Origin: Streptomyces griseoaurantiacus
Lineage (GTDB): Bacteria > Actinomycetota > Actinomycetes > Streptomycetales > Streptomycetaceae
Assembly (NCBI GenBank): GCA_014656015.1
Contig: BNBP01000040.1
Location: 1-64,000, forward strand
DNA: 64,000 nucleotides
Direction of reading: 5' to 3'
Numbering within the stretch: position 1 is the first letter of the stretch; each line of letters starts with the position of its first letter. Below are positions 7,717-15,167 of this stretch, piece after piece. The notes under the pieces are model-generated. The model ran no database searches, was not told the origin of the DNA, and saw nothing but the letters and a program-made list of their open reading frames with translations. The position numbers were made by a program, and so were the translations under genes.

Positions 7717-10014
7717 TCAGGTGGTGCTCAGCCCCGCCGGCAGGTCCCCGGTGTGCAGGATGCCCAGCCGCTGGGTCGCCCGGGTCAGGGCGACGTACAG
7801 GTCGCTCGTGCCGTAGTGGCCGGGCTCCACCACCAGGACCGCGTCGAACTCCAGGCCCTTGGCCTGGCGGGGGTCGAGGAGGACGACGGTGTGGGTGAGG
7901 TCCGGTTCCGCGCCCGCCGTGACGCCGGGCAGGCGGGCGGCCAGCGACCGGTGGAGGCCGCGCGGGGCGATGACCGCGAGCCGGCCCTCGGACGGGGTCA
8001 GTTCGGCGACCGCCTTCTCCACCGCGCCGGACAGCTCGCCGGAGGCCACCCGGCGGATCCAGGGCCGCTCGCCGGTCGAGCGGACCGACTCCGGCGGCTC
8101 GAAGGCCGGGTCCTGCGCCCGTACGACCGCCGCCGCGAGGTCCATGATCTCGGCGGGCGTGCGGTAGTTGACGCCGAGCCGGGTGTGCTCCCAGCGGTCT
8201 CCGACGTACGGCTCGAGGATGTCCGACCAGGACCCGACGCCTCCCTCCTCCGCCGTCTGCGCGGGGTCGCCGACCAGGGTCATCGCGCGCGTCGGGCTGC
8301 GCCGCATGAGCAATCGCCAGGCCATCGGCGAGAGTTCCTGCGCCTCGTCGACGACGATGTGGCCGAAGGCCCACGTCCGGTCCGCCGCCGCGCGCTCGGC
8401 GGCGCTGCGGTGGTCGTCCTCCTCCTGGCGCTCGGCGAAGCGTTCGGCGTCGATGATGTCGTGCGCGGAGAGCACCTCGGAGCTCTCGGGGTCGCCCTCC
8501 TCCTTGTCCTCGAACTCGTAGGTCCGGGAGGCGTAGGACATGTCGAGCACGCCCTGCGCGTACGACACCTGCGCCGCGCGCTCGCGTTCCGCGCGGGCGC
8601 GCACCACCCTGTCGTCCTCGCCGAGCAGTTCGGCCGCCTCGTCGAGCAGCGGCACGTCGGCGGGGGTCCAGGCGCGGGTGACGGGCCGCCGGACCGCGTC
8701 GGCGTCCTCCGCGCTCAGGTGGTCCTCGGGCGCGGCGAGGAAGTCGGCGACCAGGCGCTGCGGGGTGAGCACCGGCCACAGCCGGTCGATGGCGGACCAC
8801 ACCTCGGGGTTGTCGGCCAGCTCGTCGCGGATCTGGGTGAGGTCGCTGGGGTCGAGGAGGTTGGTGCCGTCGAAGGGGTCGGTGCCGATGCGCTCGGCGA
8901 CCATGTCGGTGAGCGTGTTGAGGATGTACCCCTCGAAGTGCTCGCGGGCCGCGTTGTGCGGCAGTTTCGCGGCCCGGGTGCGCTCGCGGGCGACCCGGAC
9001 GAGGCCGTCGTCGAGCAGGAGCACCTCCCGGTCGTGCGCGATGGTCAGGACCGGGTCGGGCAGCGCCTGCCGGTCGGCGACGGCCCGGGCGAGGGCCTCG
9101 GCCATGGCGAGGCCGCCCTTGACGGCGGCGGCCCGCGGGCCGTCCACGGCCGTGGCCCGCACGCCGGGGAACAGCTCCCCCACGGTGGCCAGCAGCACCC
9201 CGGTCTCGCCGAGCGCGGGCAGCACCTCGCCGATGTAGCCGAGGAAGGCCGGGTTGGGGCCGACGATGAGGACGGCCCGGCGGGCGAGCAGTTCGCGGTG
9301 TTCGTAGAGCAGGTAGGCGGCCCGGTGCAGGGCGACGGCGGTCTTGCCGGTGCCGGGGCCGCCCTCCACGACGAGGACGCCGCGGTGCGGGGCGCGGATG
9401 ATGCGGTCCTGGTCGGCCTGGATGGTCTGCACGATGTCGCTCATCCGGCCGGTGCGCGCGGAGTTGAGCGCGGAGAGCAGGACGGCGTCGCCGGTGGGGT
9501 CCTCGTGTCCGGTGCGTTCGGTGTCGGCGAGGTCGAGGATCTCGTCGTGCAGTTCGGTGACGCGGCGCCCGTCGGTGCCGATGTGCCGGCGGCGGCGCAG
9601 GCCCATCGGGGTGTGCCCGGTGGCCAGGTAGAAGGGGCGGGCGACGGGGGCCCGCCAGTCGACGAGGACGGGGGTGCGCTCGGCGTCGTCGGCGCGCAGC
9701 CCGAGCCGGCCGATGTGGTGGGCGGTGCCCGAGGAGGTGTCGATGCGGCCGAAGCAGAGCGAGCCGTCGACGGCGTTCAGCGCGGCCAGCAGCCCGGAGC
9801 GCTCGGCGACGGTGATGTCCCGCTCCAGCCGGGCCTGCATGGGGGTGCTGCCCTGGGCGAGCGCGTCCTCGACGGCGGTCTCGGTGGCGCCCCGCAGCCG
9901 GTCCACACGCACGTACAGGTCGTCGATGAACTCCTGCTCGCGCCGCAATTCCTGATCGGCGTCATTCTCGTGCGATCCCGTTCGTGCTTCTGTGTGCGAT
10001 CCCGTGTTTGACAA
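7717..10014 (-). CDS. helD: HelD-type RNA polymerase recycling ATPase (UvrD-like superfamily 1)
   Basis: 765 aa from TTG 10014 with GGGAG 6-7 nt upstream. The N-terminal helical arm (QELRREQEFIDDLYVRVDRL, about 20-45) matches the coiled coil that HelD inserts into the RNAP secondary channel. Walker A is GGPGTGKTAVALHRAAYLL (about 217), Walker B/motif II VVDEAQELSPMAWRLLMRR (about 555), with motif III LVGDPAQT and C-terminal motifs GLEFDAVLVVEP and LYVALTRATQRL. HelD proteins use ATP to strip nucleic acid from stalled RNA polymerase, and some confer rifamycin tolerance. The start codon overlaps the -35 of a rightward promoter (10008-10037), so helD's 5' end is antisense to a putative small RNA. 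Confidence 0.9.
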   Translation of the reverse strand: MSNTGSHTEARTGSHENDADQELRREQEFIDDLYVRVDRLRGATETAVEDALAQGSTPMQARLERDITVAERSGLLAALNAVDGSLCFGRIDTSSGTAHHIGRLGLRADDAERTPVLVDWRAPVARPFYLATGHTPMGLRRRRHIGTDGRRVTELHDEILDLADTERTGHEDPTGDAVLLSALNSARTGRMSDIVQTIQADQDRIIRAPHRGVLVVEGGPGTGKTAVALHRAAYLLYEHRELLARRAVLIVGPNPAFLGYIGEVLPALGETGVLLATVGELFPGVRATAVDGPRAAAVKGGLAMAEALARAVADRQALPDPVLTIAHDREVLLLDDGLVRVARERTRAAKLPHNAAREHFEGYILNTLTDMVAERIGTDPFDGTNLLDPSDLTQIRDELADNPEVWSAIDRLWPVLTPQRLVADFLAAPEDHLSAEDADAVRRPVTRAWTPADVPLLDEAAELLGEDDRVVRARAERERAAQVSYAQGVLDMSYASRTYEFEDKEEGDPESSEVLSAHDIIDAERFAERQEEDDHRSAAERAAADRTWAFGHIVVDEAQELSPMAWRLLMRRSPTRAMTLVGDPAQTAEEGGVGSWSDILEPYVGDRWEHTRLGVNYRTPAEIMDLAAAVVRAQDPAFEPPESVRSTGERPWIRRVASGELSGAVEKAVAELTPSEGRLAVIAPRGLHRSLAARLPGVTAGAEPDLTHTVVLLDPRQAKGLEFDAVLVVEPGHYGTSDLYVALTRATQRLGILHTGDLPAGLSTT

Positions 10015-10037
10015 TTCCGCTCCCGGCCGGATATACT
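10008..10037 (+). promoter_or_regulatory. Near-consensus sigma-HrdB promoter pointing right, away from helD
   Basis: TTGACA (10008-10013), 18-nt spacer, TATACT (10032-10037). This is a perfect -35 and a 5/6 match to -10, unusually good for this genome, and it reads rightward although both neighbouring genes (helD, trx) are on the minus strand. Transcription would begin near A10044. Confidence 0.7.
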
Positions 10038-10043
10038 GAGGTC

Positions 10044-10138
10044 ATCGATCAATTCTGCGACCCCATTTGGCGAAGTCGCGAATCGTTCAATATACGCGAA
10101 GAAATCCCCCGAGCGCAATTGCTCGGGGGATTTCTTGT
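10044..10138 (+). ncRNA. Candidate ~95-nt small RNA between helD and trx
   Basis: The stretch starts 7 nt after a near-consensus promoter (10008-10037) and ends in a perfect 13-bp hairpin (10102-10133) followed by CTTGTT. It is far more AT-rich than its flanks and contains no plausible start plus ORF. An internal stem GCGAC (10057-10061) / GTCGC (10075-10079) is possible. The RNA would be antisense to the helD 5' leader and could pair with it. It could instead be an unrelated trans-acting RNA, or the hairpin may only serve trx on the other strand. I do not recognise it as a named RNA family. Confidence 0.5.
10102..10133. terminator. Perfect 13-bp terminator hairpin, usable from both strands
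   Basis: AAATCCCCCGAGC (10102-10114), loop GCAATT, GCTCGGGGGATTT (10121-10133). On the minus strand it lies 28 bp past the trx stop. On the plus strand it would end the candidate RNA starting at about 10044. Confidence 0.85.
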
Positions 10139-10160
10139 TCCCGTCCGGGGTGCGGGCCGT

Positions 10161-10499
10161 TCAGAGCACGTCCGCGTCCTCGAGTTCCGCACGCAGCCGG
10201 CGGCCCGGACGCGCGCCCACCATGGACCGCACCGGCTCCCCCTCGCGGAAGACGAGGAAGGTCGGCATGGACAGCACCCGGTAGGCGCGGGCGGTCTCGG
10301 GGTTGGTGTCCACATCGAGCTTCACCACCTTCAGGCGGTGCCCCTCCTCGTCCGCGAGGGCGCCGAGGACCGGTCCCATCTGACGGCAGGGCGCGCACCA
10401 GTCGGCGGTGAACTCCACCAGCACCGGCAAGTCCGCCCCGAGGACCTGCTCCTCGAAGTCCGCGTCCGTCACCTCGGTGACACCCGCTGTTCTGTTCAC
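10161..10499 (-). CDS. Thioredoxin with WCAPC active site
   Basis: 112 aa from GTG 10499, overlapping the stop of the upstream MerR gene (GTGA), so the two are translationally coupled. One thioredoxin fold: LPVLVEFTADWCAPCRQMGP with redox cysteines C35 and C38, the cis-proline segment MPTFLVFREGE, and a C-terminal helix GRRLRAELEDADVL. The CAPC dipeptide differs from the usual CGPC and may shift the redox potential. It probably reduces cytoplasmic disulfides under control of the MerR regulator. The terminator at 10102-10133 closes the operon. Confidence 0.9.
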   Translation of the reverse strand: MNRTAGVTEVTDADFEEQVLGADLPVLVEFTADWCAPCRQMGPVLGALADEEGHRLKVVKLDVDTNPETARAYRVLSMPTFLVFREGEPVRSMVGARPGRRLRAELEDADVL

Positions 10500-10924
10500 G
10501 ACGTCCGTCCTCCCAGTTCGCACACCGGTTCCGGACCGCCCGGAACCTCCGCCTCGGCCGACAGCTCCTCGCGGGCCCGCTCCGCCCGCTCCAGCTGCCC
10601 GGCGACCTTCCGCCGTACCGCGCCGAGTTCGTCGACGAGCCGGTCGAGCTCGGCGAGCTTGCGGCGGTAGACGGCGAGCGAGGCGGGGCAGGCGTCGCCG
10701 GACGGATGGCCGGCGCGCAGGCACTCCACGAAGGGGCGGGTCTCCTCCAGGTCGAACCCGAAGTCCTGGAGGGTCCTGATCTGCCTCAGGAGGACGAGGT
10801 CCGCCTCGTCGTAGGTGCGGTACCCGTTGTCGCCGCGTCGTGCGGGAAGCAGTCCGCGGGACTCGTAGTAGCGCAGCGTGCGTGTGGTCGTGCCGGTCCG
10901 CGCCGCCAGTTCGCCGATTCGCAT
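10496..10924 (-). CDS. MerR-family transcriptional regulator of the thioredoxin operon
   Basis: 142 aa from ATG 10924. N-terminal winged HTH MRIGELAARTGTTTRTLRYY, then ESRGLLPARRGDNGYR, IRTLQDFGFDLEETRPFVECL and a dimerisation coiled coil (about 80-125). Cys residues near FVECL, DACPASL and PVCELGG could sense thiols or metal, but no canonical cluster is obvious. The gene precedes and overlaps the trx gene. A 19-bp-spaced promoter with a central palindrome ends 6-7 bp before the ATG, so the mRNA is probably leaderless and autoregulated. I infer a redox or thiol-reactive drug signal from the thioredoxin partner. Confidence 0.88.
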   Translation of the reverse strand: MRIGELAARTGTTTRTLRYYESRGLLPARRGDNGYRTYDEADLVLLRQIRTLQDFGFDLEETRPFVECLRAGHPSGDACPASLAVYRRKLAELDRLVDELGAVRRKVAGQLERAERAREELSAEAEVPGGPEPVCELGGRTS

Positions 10925-10930
10925 ACGAGG

Positions 10931-10961
10931 ACGCTAAGCCTTGACGCCGACGTCAAGGCAA
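10931..10961 (-). promoter_or_regulatory. MerR-type promoter with palindromic operator in an overlong spacer
   Basis: Minus strand: -35 TTGCCT (10961-10956), 19-bp spacer, -10 TAGCGT (10936-10931), +1 about 10924 at the ATG. The spacer region carries the perfect palindrome CCTTGACG-CCGA-CGTCAAGG (10939-10958). A 19-bp spacer untwisted by the regulator is the hallmark of MerR activation. Confidence 0.8.
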
Positions 10962-11090
10962 GAAAATTCCCGAGGGCCGTCCGGCAGCCCTTCGGACTTC
11001 ACCGAAGTCGCGGGCGCGGTACGGCCCCGCGCCCTCGGGGGGCACGGGGCCGTATCGCCGCTCCGTCAGGTGAGCGTGTTCGCGGGGCTC

Positions 11091-11144
11091 GGAGGTCTCG
11101 GGGGCCTCGGGGGCCTCGGGGGCCTCGGGGGCCTCGGGGGCCTC
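11091..11144. repeat. 9-bp tandem repeat GGGGGCCTC
   Basis: Five exact copies of GGGGGCCTC (11100-11144), preceded by the degenerate copy GGAGGTCTC (11091-11099) and followed by a partial one. Non-coding, downstream of dctA (minus strand) and upstream of the MerR operon promoter. It may slow or terminate leftward transcription; a slippage-prone simple repeat is the minimal reading. Confidence 0.85.
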
Positions 11145-11208
11145 GGGGCAGTTCTCGCGGTGGTGTCCTCACCGTGGCGAGGGCGCCGTGGCGATCGGGC
11201 CGTGACCG

Positions 11209-12606
11209 TCACGCCTTGGCGAGCTGCTTGCCGCCGTCCTCCCGCGCCTCCGGCGCCTCCGGCGCGTTCTCGGCGGGTGCCTCCTCGCCGTTGTCCAGCA
11301 GCATCCGCTCGTCGAAGGGCAGGTCTCCGGCCAGTACCCGGGTCACCCGCTCCTTGTCGACCTCGCCCGTCCAGGTGCCGATCAGCAGCGTGGCCACCGC
11401 GTTGCCCGCGAAGTTCGTCAGCGCCCGCGCCTCGCTCATGAAGCGGTCGATGCCGACGATCAGCCCGACGCCGTCGACCAGCGCCGGCTTGTGGGACTGC
11501 AAGGCGCCCGCCAGCGTGGCCAGGCCCGCCCCGGTGACGCCCGCCGCGCCCTTGGAGGCGACCATCATGAACAGCAGGAGGGTGATCTGCTGCCCGAGGG
11601 CCAGCGGCTGGTCCATCGCGTCGGCGATGAACAGCGAGGCCATCGTCAGGTAGATCATCGTGCCGTCGAGGTTGAAGGAGTAGCCGGTCGGCACGGTGAT
11701 GCCGACGACCGGCCGGCTCACGCCCAGGTGCTCCATCTTCGCGATGAGCCGGGGCAGCGCGGACTCCGAGGAGGAGGTCGAGAGGATCAGCAGGAACTCC
11801 CGGCCCAGGTACTTCAGGAGCCGGAAGATGTTCACGCCGGCGACCAGGCGCACCATCGCGCCGAGGACGACGAACACGAACAGCACACAGGTGGCGTAGA
11901 AGCCGAACATGATCGTCGCGAGGGCCTTCAGCGCGTCCACGCCGGTCTCCCCGACGACGGCCGCCATCGCGCCGAACGCGCCGATGGGCGCGGCCCACAT
12001 GATCATCGACAGGACGCGGAAGACCAGCCGCTGGATGTGCTCGATGCCGCGCAGGACCGGCCGGCCGGAATCGCCGAGGGCCTGCAGCGCGAAGCCGACC
12101 AGCAGCGCCACCAGCAGCGTCTGGAGCACCTGGCCCTCGGTGAACGCGGACACCAGGCTGGTCGGGATGATGCCGAGGACGAAGTCCACGGGGCCCTCGG
12201 CCGCGGCCGCCGCCTGCTCGTGGCCGACGCCCTTGACCGCCTCGGTCAGGTGCATGCCGCTGCCCGGGTGGACGAGGTTGCCGACCACGAGGCCGATCGC
12301 GAGCGCGACGAAGGACATCACGATGAAGTAGCCGAGCGCCAGCCCGCCGACCTTGCCGACCTTGGCCGCCTTCCGGACGGAGCCCACGCCCAGCACGATC
12401 GTGCAGAAGATGATCGGCGAGATCATCATCTTGATCAGGTTGACGAAGCCGGTCCCGATCGGCTTCAGCTCCTTGGCGAAGTCCGGTGCGAGAAACCCGA
12501 CGGCGACGCCGAGCACCACCGCGGCGATCACCGCGAGATACAGGTAGTGGGTGCGGTCCCGCTTGCGGGCGGGTGCGGCATGTGCCGTGGCGGGGGTGCT
12601 GGACAC
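11209..12606 (-). CDS. dctA: C4-dicarboxylate:cation symporter DctA
   Basis: 465 aa from ATG 12606, close to the 420-460 aa usual for DAACS-family carriers. It imports succinate, fumarate or malate with protons or sodium. Multi-pass membrane protein beginning YLYLAVIAAVVLGVAVGFLA. Family signatures are the serine-rich loop TSSSESALPRLIAKMEHLGV (HP1), GYSFNLDGTMIYLTMASLF, SKGAAGVTGAGLATLAGAL (HP2) and IDRFMSEARALTNFAGNAVA. It is divergent from a CitA/DcuS-type sensor kinase and its response regulator (12751-15167), the standard arrangement for control by extracellular dicarboxylates. The C-terminal 40 residues are Glu/Ala-rich and non-conserved. Confidence 0.93.
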   Translation of the reverse strand: MSSTPATAHAAPARKRDRTHYLYLAVIAAVVLGVAVGFLAPDFAKELKPIGTGFVNLIKMMISPIIFCTIVLGVGSVRKAAKVGKVGGLALGYFIVMSFVALAIGLVVGNLVHPGSGMHLTEAVKGVGHEQAAAAAEGPVDFVLGIIPTSLVSAFTEGQVLQTLLVALLVGFALQALGDSGRPVLRGIEHIQRLVFRVLSMIMWAAPIGAFGAMAAVVGETGVDALKALATIMFGFYATCVLFVFVVLGAMVRLVAGVNIFRLLKYLGREFLLILSTSSSESALPRLIAKMEHLGVSRPVVGITVPTGYSFNLDGTMIYLTMASLFIADAMDQPLALGQQITLLLFMMVASKGAAGVTGAGLATLAGALQSHKPALVDGVGLIVGIDRFMSEARALTNFAGNAVATLLIGTWTGEVDKERVTRVLAGDLPFDERMLLDNGEEAPAENAPEAPEAREDGGKQLAKA

Positions 12607-12750
12607 TGCTGCCCTCCTTTGACGACGTCGTCGGCATCACCGGCGTGCGGCTCACGTCCGGGGGATGCGGCGACTATCTCCCGCCCCTGTGAGAGCGGTC
12701 ACGCTTCCGTTCATTTAGTTCACGCTTACGGCGAGAGGCACACTGGCGGC
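12607..12750. promoter_or_regulatory. Divergent promoter region dctA / sensor kinase
   Basis: 144 bp between divergent starts. A leftward GGAGGGC ribosome site is near 12613-12619. The segment TTCATTTAGTTCACGCTTACG (12712 onward, quoted in part as TTTAGTTCACG) is AT-rich and probably holds the kinase promoter and the response-regulator site. No clean palindrome was identified. Confidence 0.5.
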
Positions 12751-14454
12751 ATGCGCCTCCCCGCCCCCCTGACCGGCGTGCTCACCCGGCTGCCCAGACC
12801 CCGCAGCCTGGCCGGGCAGCTCTTCGCCATGCAGGCGGTGCTCCTCGCGGTGCTGGTCCTCGGCTACGCGGTCTTCACCTACCTCAGCGACCGCGACCAG
12901 GCCAAGGAGGCGGCGACCCGGCAGGCGCTGGCCGTGACCCGCTCGGTGGCGGACTCCCCCTCCGTCCGGGCGGCGATCCGCACCCCGGACCCCTCCGCGC
13001 GCCTCCAGCCCTACGCGAACCGCGTCCAGCGGCACACCGGCGTGGACTTCGTGACGATCATGAATCCCCGGGCCATCCGCTGGACCCACCCGACCCCGGA
13101 CCTGATCGGGAAGAAGTTCGTGGGCAACACCGCCCCGGCACTCGCGGGACACACCTTCACGGAAACGTACGAGGGCACGCTCGGGCTGTCCGTGCGGGCC
13201 GTCACCCCGATCCGGGACCACGGCGAGATCGTCGGCCTGGTCAGCGCGGGCATCCGGGTGGAGGCGATCTCCGCGCGCATCCACGACCAGGTCACCACGC
13301 TCGCCGGAGTGGCCGGCGGGGCCCTGGCGCTGGGCGCCGTCGGCACGTACGTGATCAACGCGCGGTTGCGGCGCTCCACCCACGGGATGAACGCCACCGA
13401 ACTGAGCCGGATGCACGACTACCACCAGGCGGCGCTGCACGCGGTGCGCGAGGGGCTGCTGATGCTGGACGGGCAGTACCGGGTGGCGCTCATCAACGAC
13501 GGCGGACGGGAGCTGCTCGGGGCGGGCGGCGAGGTCCTCGGACGGTCGGTGGCCGATCTGGGGCTGCCCGCGCCGCTCACCGGCGCGCTGCTGTCCACAC
13601 GGCCGCGGGTGGACGAGATCCACCTCACGGCCGACCGGGTCCTCGCGGTCAACACCTCCCCCGTCTCCGGCGGGGAGCGTCGGGGCACCGTCGTCACCCT
13701 GCGGGACGTCACCGAGCTGCAGTCGCTGATGGGCGAGCTGGACTCCGAGCGCGGCTTCACGCTGGCGCTGCGCTCCCAGGCGCACGAGGCGGCCAACCGG
13801 CTGCACACGGTGGTCTCGCTCATCGAGCTGGGGCGTGCGGAGGAGGCCGTCGAGTTCGCGACCGCCGAACTGGAGCTGGCCCAGACGCTCACCGACCAGG
13901 TCGTCGCCGCCGTCAGCGAGCCGGTGCTGGCCGCGCTGCTGCTCGGCAAGGCGGCACTGGCCAACGAGCGGGGCGTGGAACTCGTGGTCAGCGAGGACAG
14001 CGGCATCGACGACGGACTGCTCCCGCCGTCCCTGCCCGCCCGCGACCTGGTCACGATCCTGGGGAACCTGATCGACAACGCGGTCGACGCGGCACAGGGC
14101 TCGGTGGGCGCGCGGGTGACCGTGACCGCGACCACCGACGAATCCGACCACACCGACCACACCGACCACACCGACGGGCCGGAGCTGCTGCTGCGGGTCC
14201 AGGACACCGGGGAGGGGGTGGACCCCGCGCACGCGGAGGCGGTGTTCCGGCGCGGCTGGTCCACCAAGCCGGCCGGGCCCGGCGGGCGCGGCCTGGGGCT
14301 CGCCCTGGTGCGGCAGACCGTGCAGCGGCACGGGGGCCGGCTGTCGGTGGCCCGGGCGGACGGGGGCGGGGCCGAGTTCGAGGTGCGGCTGCCCCTGCCC
14401 GCGGCCTGTGCGAAGGCCGGGCGGGCGGTCGTCGTCGGGGGCGAGGACGCGTGA
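12751..14454 (+). CDS. CitA/DcuS-family sensor histidine kinase (dicarboxylate/citrate sensing)
   Basis: 567 aa from ATG 12751. TM1 at about 25-47 (FAMQAVLLAVLVLGYAVF), a periplasmic-type Cache/PDC sensor at about 48-180 (RVQRHTGVDFVTIMNPRAIR, TYEGTLGLSVRAVTPI), TM2 at about 187-210, a PAS domain at about 225-320, then a CitA-type kinase box SQAHEAANRLHTVVSLIELG with phospho-acceptor His345. HATPase motifs are ILGNLIDNAVDAAQG, DTGEGVDP and GGRGLGLALVRQTV. A DHTDHTDHTD insert from a 9-bp triplication (14146-14172) sits in the ATPase domain. The stop overlaps the response regulator start (GTGA), and divergent dctA is the likely target. Confidence 0.9.
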   Translation: MRLPAPLTGVLTRLPRPRSLAGQLFAMQAVLLAVLVLGYAVFTYLSDRDQAKEAATRQALAVTRSVADSPSVRAAIRTPDPSARLQPYANRVQRHTGVDFVTIMNPRAIRWTHPTPDLIGKKFVGNTAPALAGHTFTETYEGTLGLSVRAVTPIRDHGEIVGLVSAGIRVEAISARIHDQVTTLAGVAGGALALGAVGTYVINARLRRSTHGMNATELSRMHDYHQAALHAVREGLLMLDGQYRVALINDGGRELLGAGGEVLGRSVADLGLPAPLTGALLSTRPRVDEIHLTADRVLAVNTSPVSGGERRGTVVTLRDVTELQSLMGELDSERGFTLALRSQAHEAANRLHTVVSLIELGRAEEAVEFATAELELAQTLTDQVVAAVSEPVLAALLLGKAALANERGVELVVSEDSGIDDGLLPPSLPARDLVTILGNLIDNAVDAAQGSVGARVTVTATTDESDHTDHTDHTDGPELLLRVQDTGEGVDPAHAEAVFRRGWSTKPAGPGGRGLGLALVRQTVQRHGGRLSVARADGGGAEFEVRLPLPAACAKAGRAVVVGGEDA

Positions 14455-15167
14455 CGGGGGCGGACGCCGGGGAGACGGGCGGGGCGGGCGGCTCCGGGCC
14501 GATCCGTGTGCTGATCGTGGAGGACGATCCCGTCGCCGCCGACGCGCACGTCATGTACGTCGGCCGGGTGCCCGGCTTCACCGCGGTCGGGAAGGCGCAC
14601 AGCGGCGCGGAGGCGCGGCGCGCGCTGGACCGCATGCCCGTCGATCTCCTCCTGCTCGACCTGCACCTGCCCGACGTGCACGGACTGCAGCTCGCCCGCT
14701 CCCTGCGCGCGGCGGGGCACCACGCCGACGTCATCGCGGTGACCTCCGCGCGGGACCTCGCCGTGGTCCGGGAGGGGGTCTCGCTGGGCGTCGTGCAGTA
14801 CGTGCTGAAACCGTTCACCTTCGCGACCCTGCGGGACCGGCTGGTGCGGTACGCGGAGTTCCACGCGTCCGTGGGGGAGGCGAGCGGCCAGGACGAGGTG
14901 GACCGCGCCCTCGCCGCGCTGCGCGCGCCGGGTCCCGCGGCGCTGCCGAAGGGGCTGAGCGGACCGACGCTGGAACGCGTCACCAGGGCGCTGCGCGACA
15001 CCGCGCCCGAGGGGCTGACCGCGACGGGGCTCGCGGAGGCGGTGGGGATCTCGCGGATCACGGCGCGGCGGTACCTGGAGCACCTGGTCACCGGCGGGCG
15101 CGCCACGCGGAGCCCGCTGTACGGGCAGGTGGGGCGCCCGGAGCTGATCTACCGCTGGACGTCGTAG
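14451..15167 (+). CDS. CitB/DcuR-family response regulator
   Basis: 238 aa from GTG 14451, overlapping the kinase stop by 4 bp. Receiver domain at about 18-135: acidic pocket VEDD (E24, D25, D26), phospho-acceptor D70 in LLLLDLHLPD, T98 and K120 in VLKPF. The C-terminal DNA-binding domain contains LTATGLAEAVGISRITARRYLEHL (named here by its core GISRITARRYLEHL), the HTH form found in CitB/DcuR/DctR regulators rather than LuxR or OmpR. Expected to activate the divergent dctA gene. It ends 19 bp inside the convergent TetR-family gene. Confidence 0.92.
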   Translation: MTGADAGETGGAGGSGPIRVLIVEDDPVAADAHVMYVGRVPGFTAVGKAHSGAEARRALDRMPVDLLLLDLHLPDVHGLQLARSLRAAGHHADVIAVTSARDLAVVREGVSLGVVQYVLKPFTFATLRDRLVRYAEFHASVGEASGQDEVDRALAALRAPGPAALPKGLSGPTLERVTRALRDTAPEGLTATGLAEAVGISRITARRYLEHLVTGGRATRSPLYGQVGRPELIYRWTS

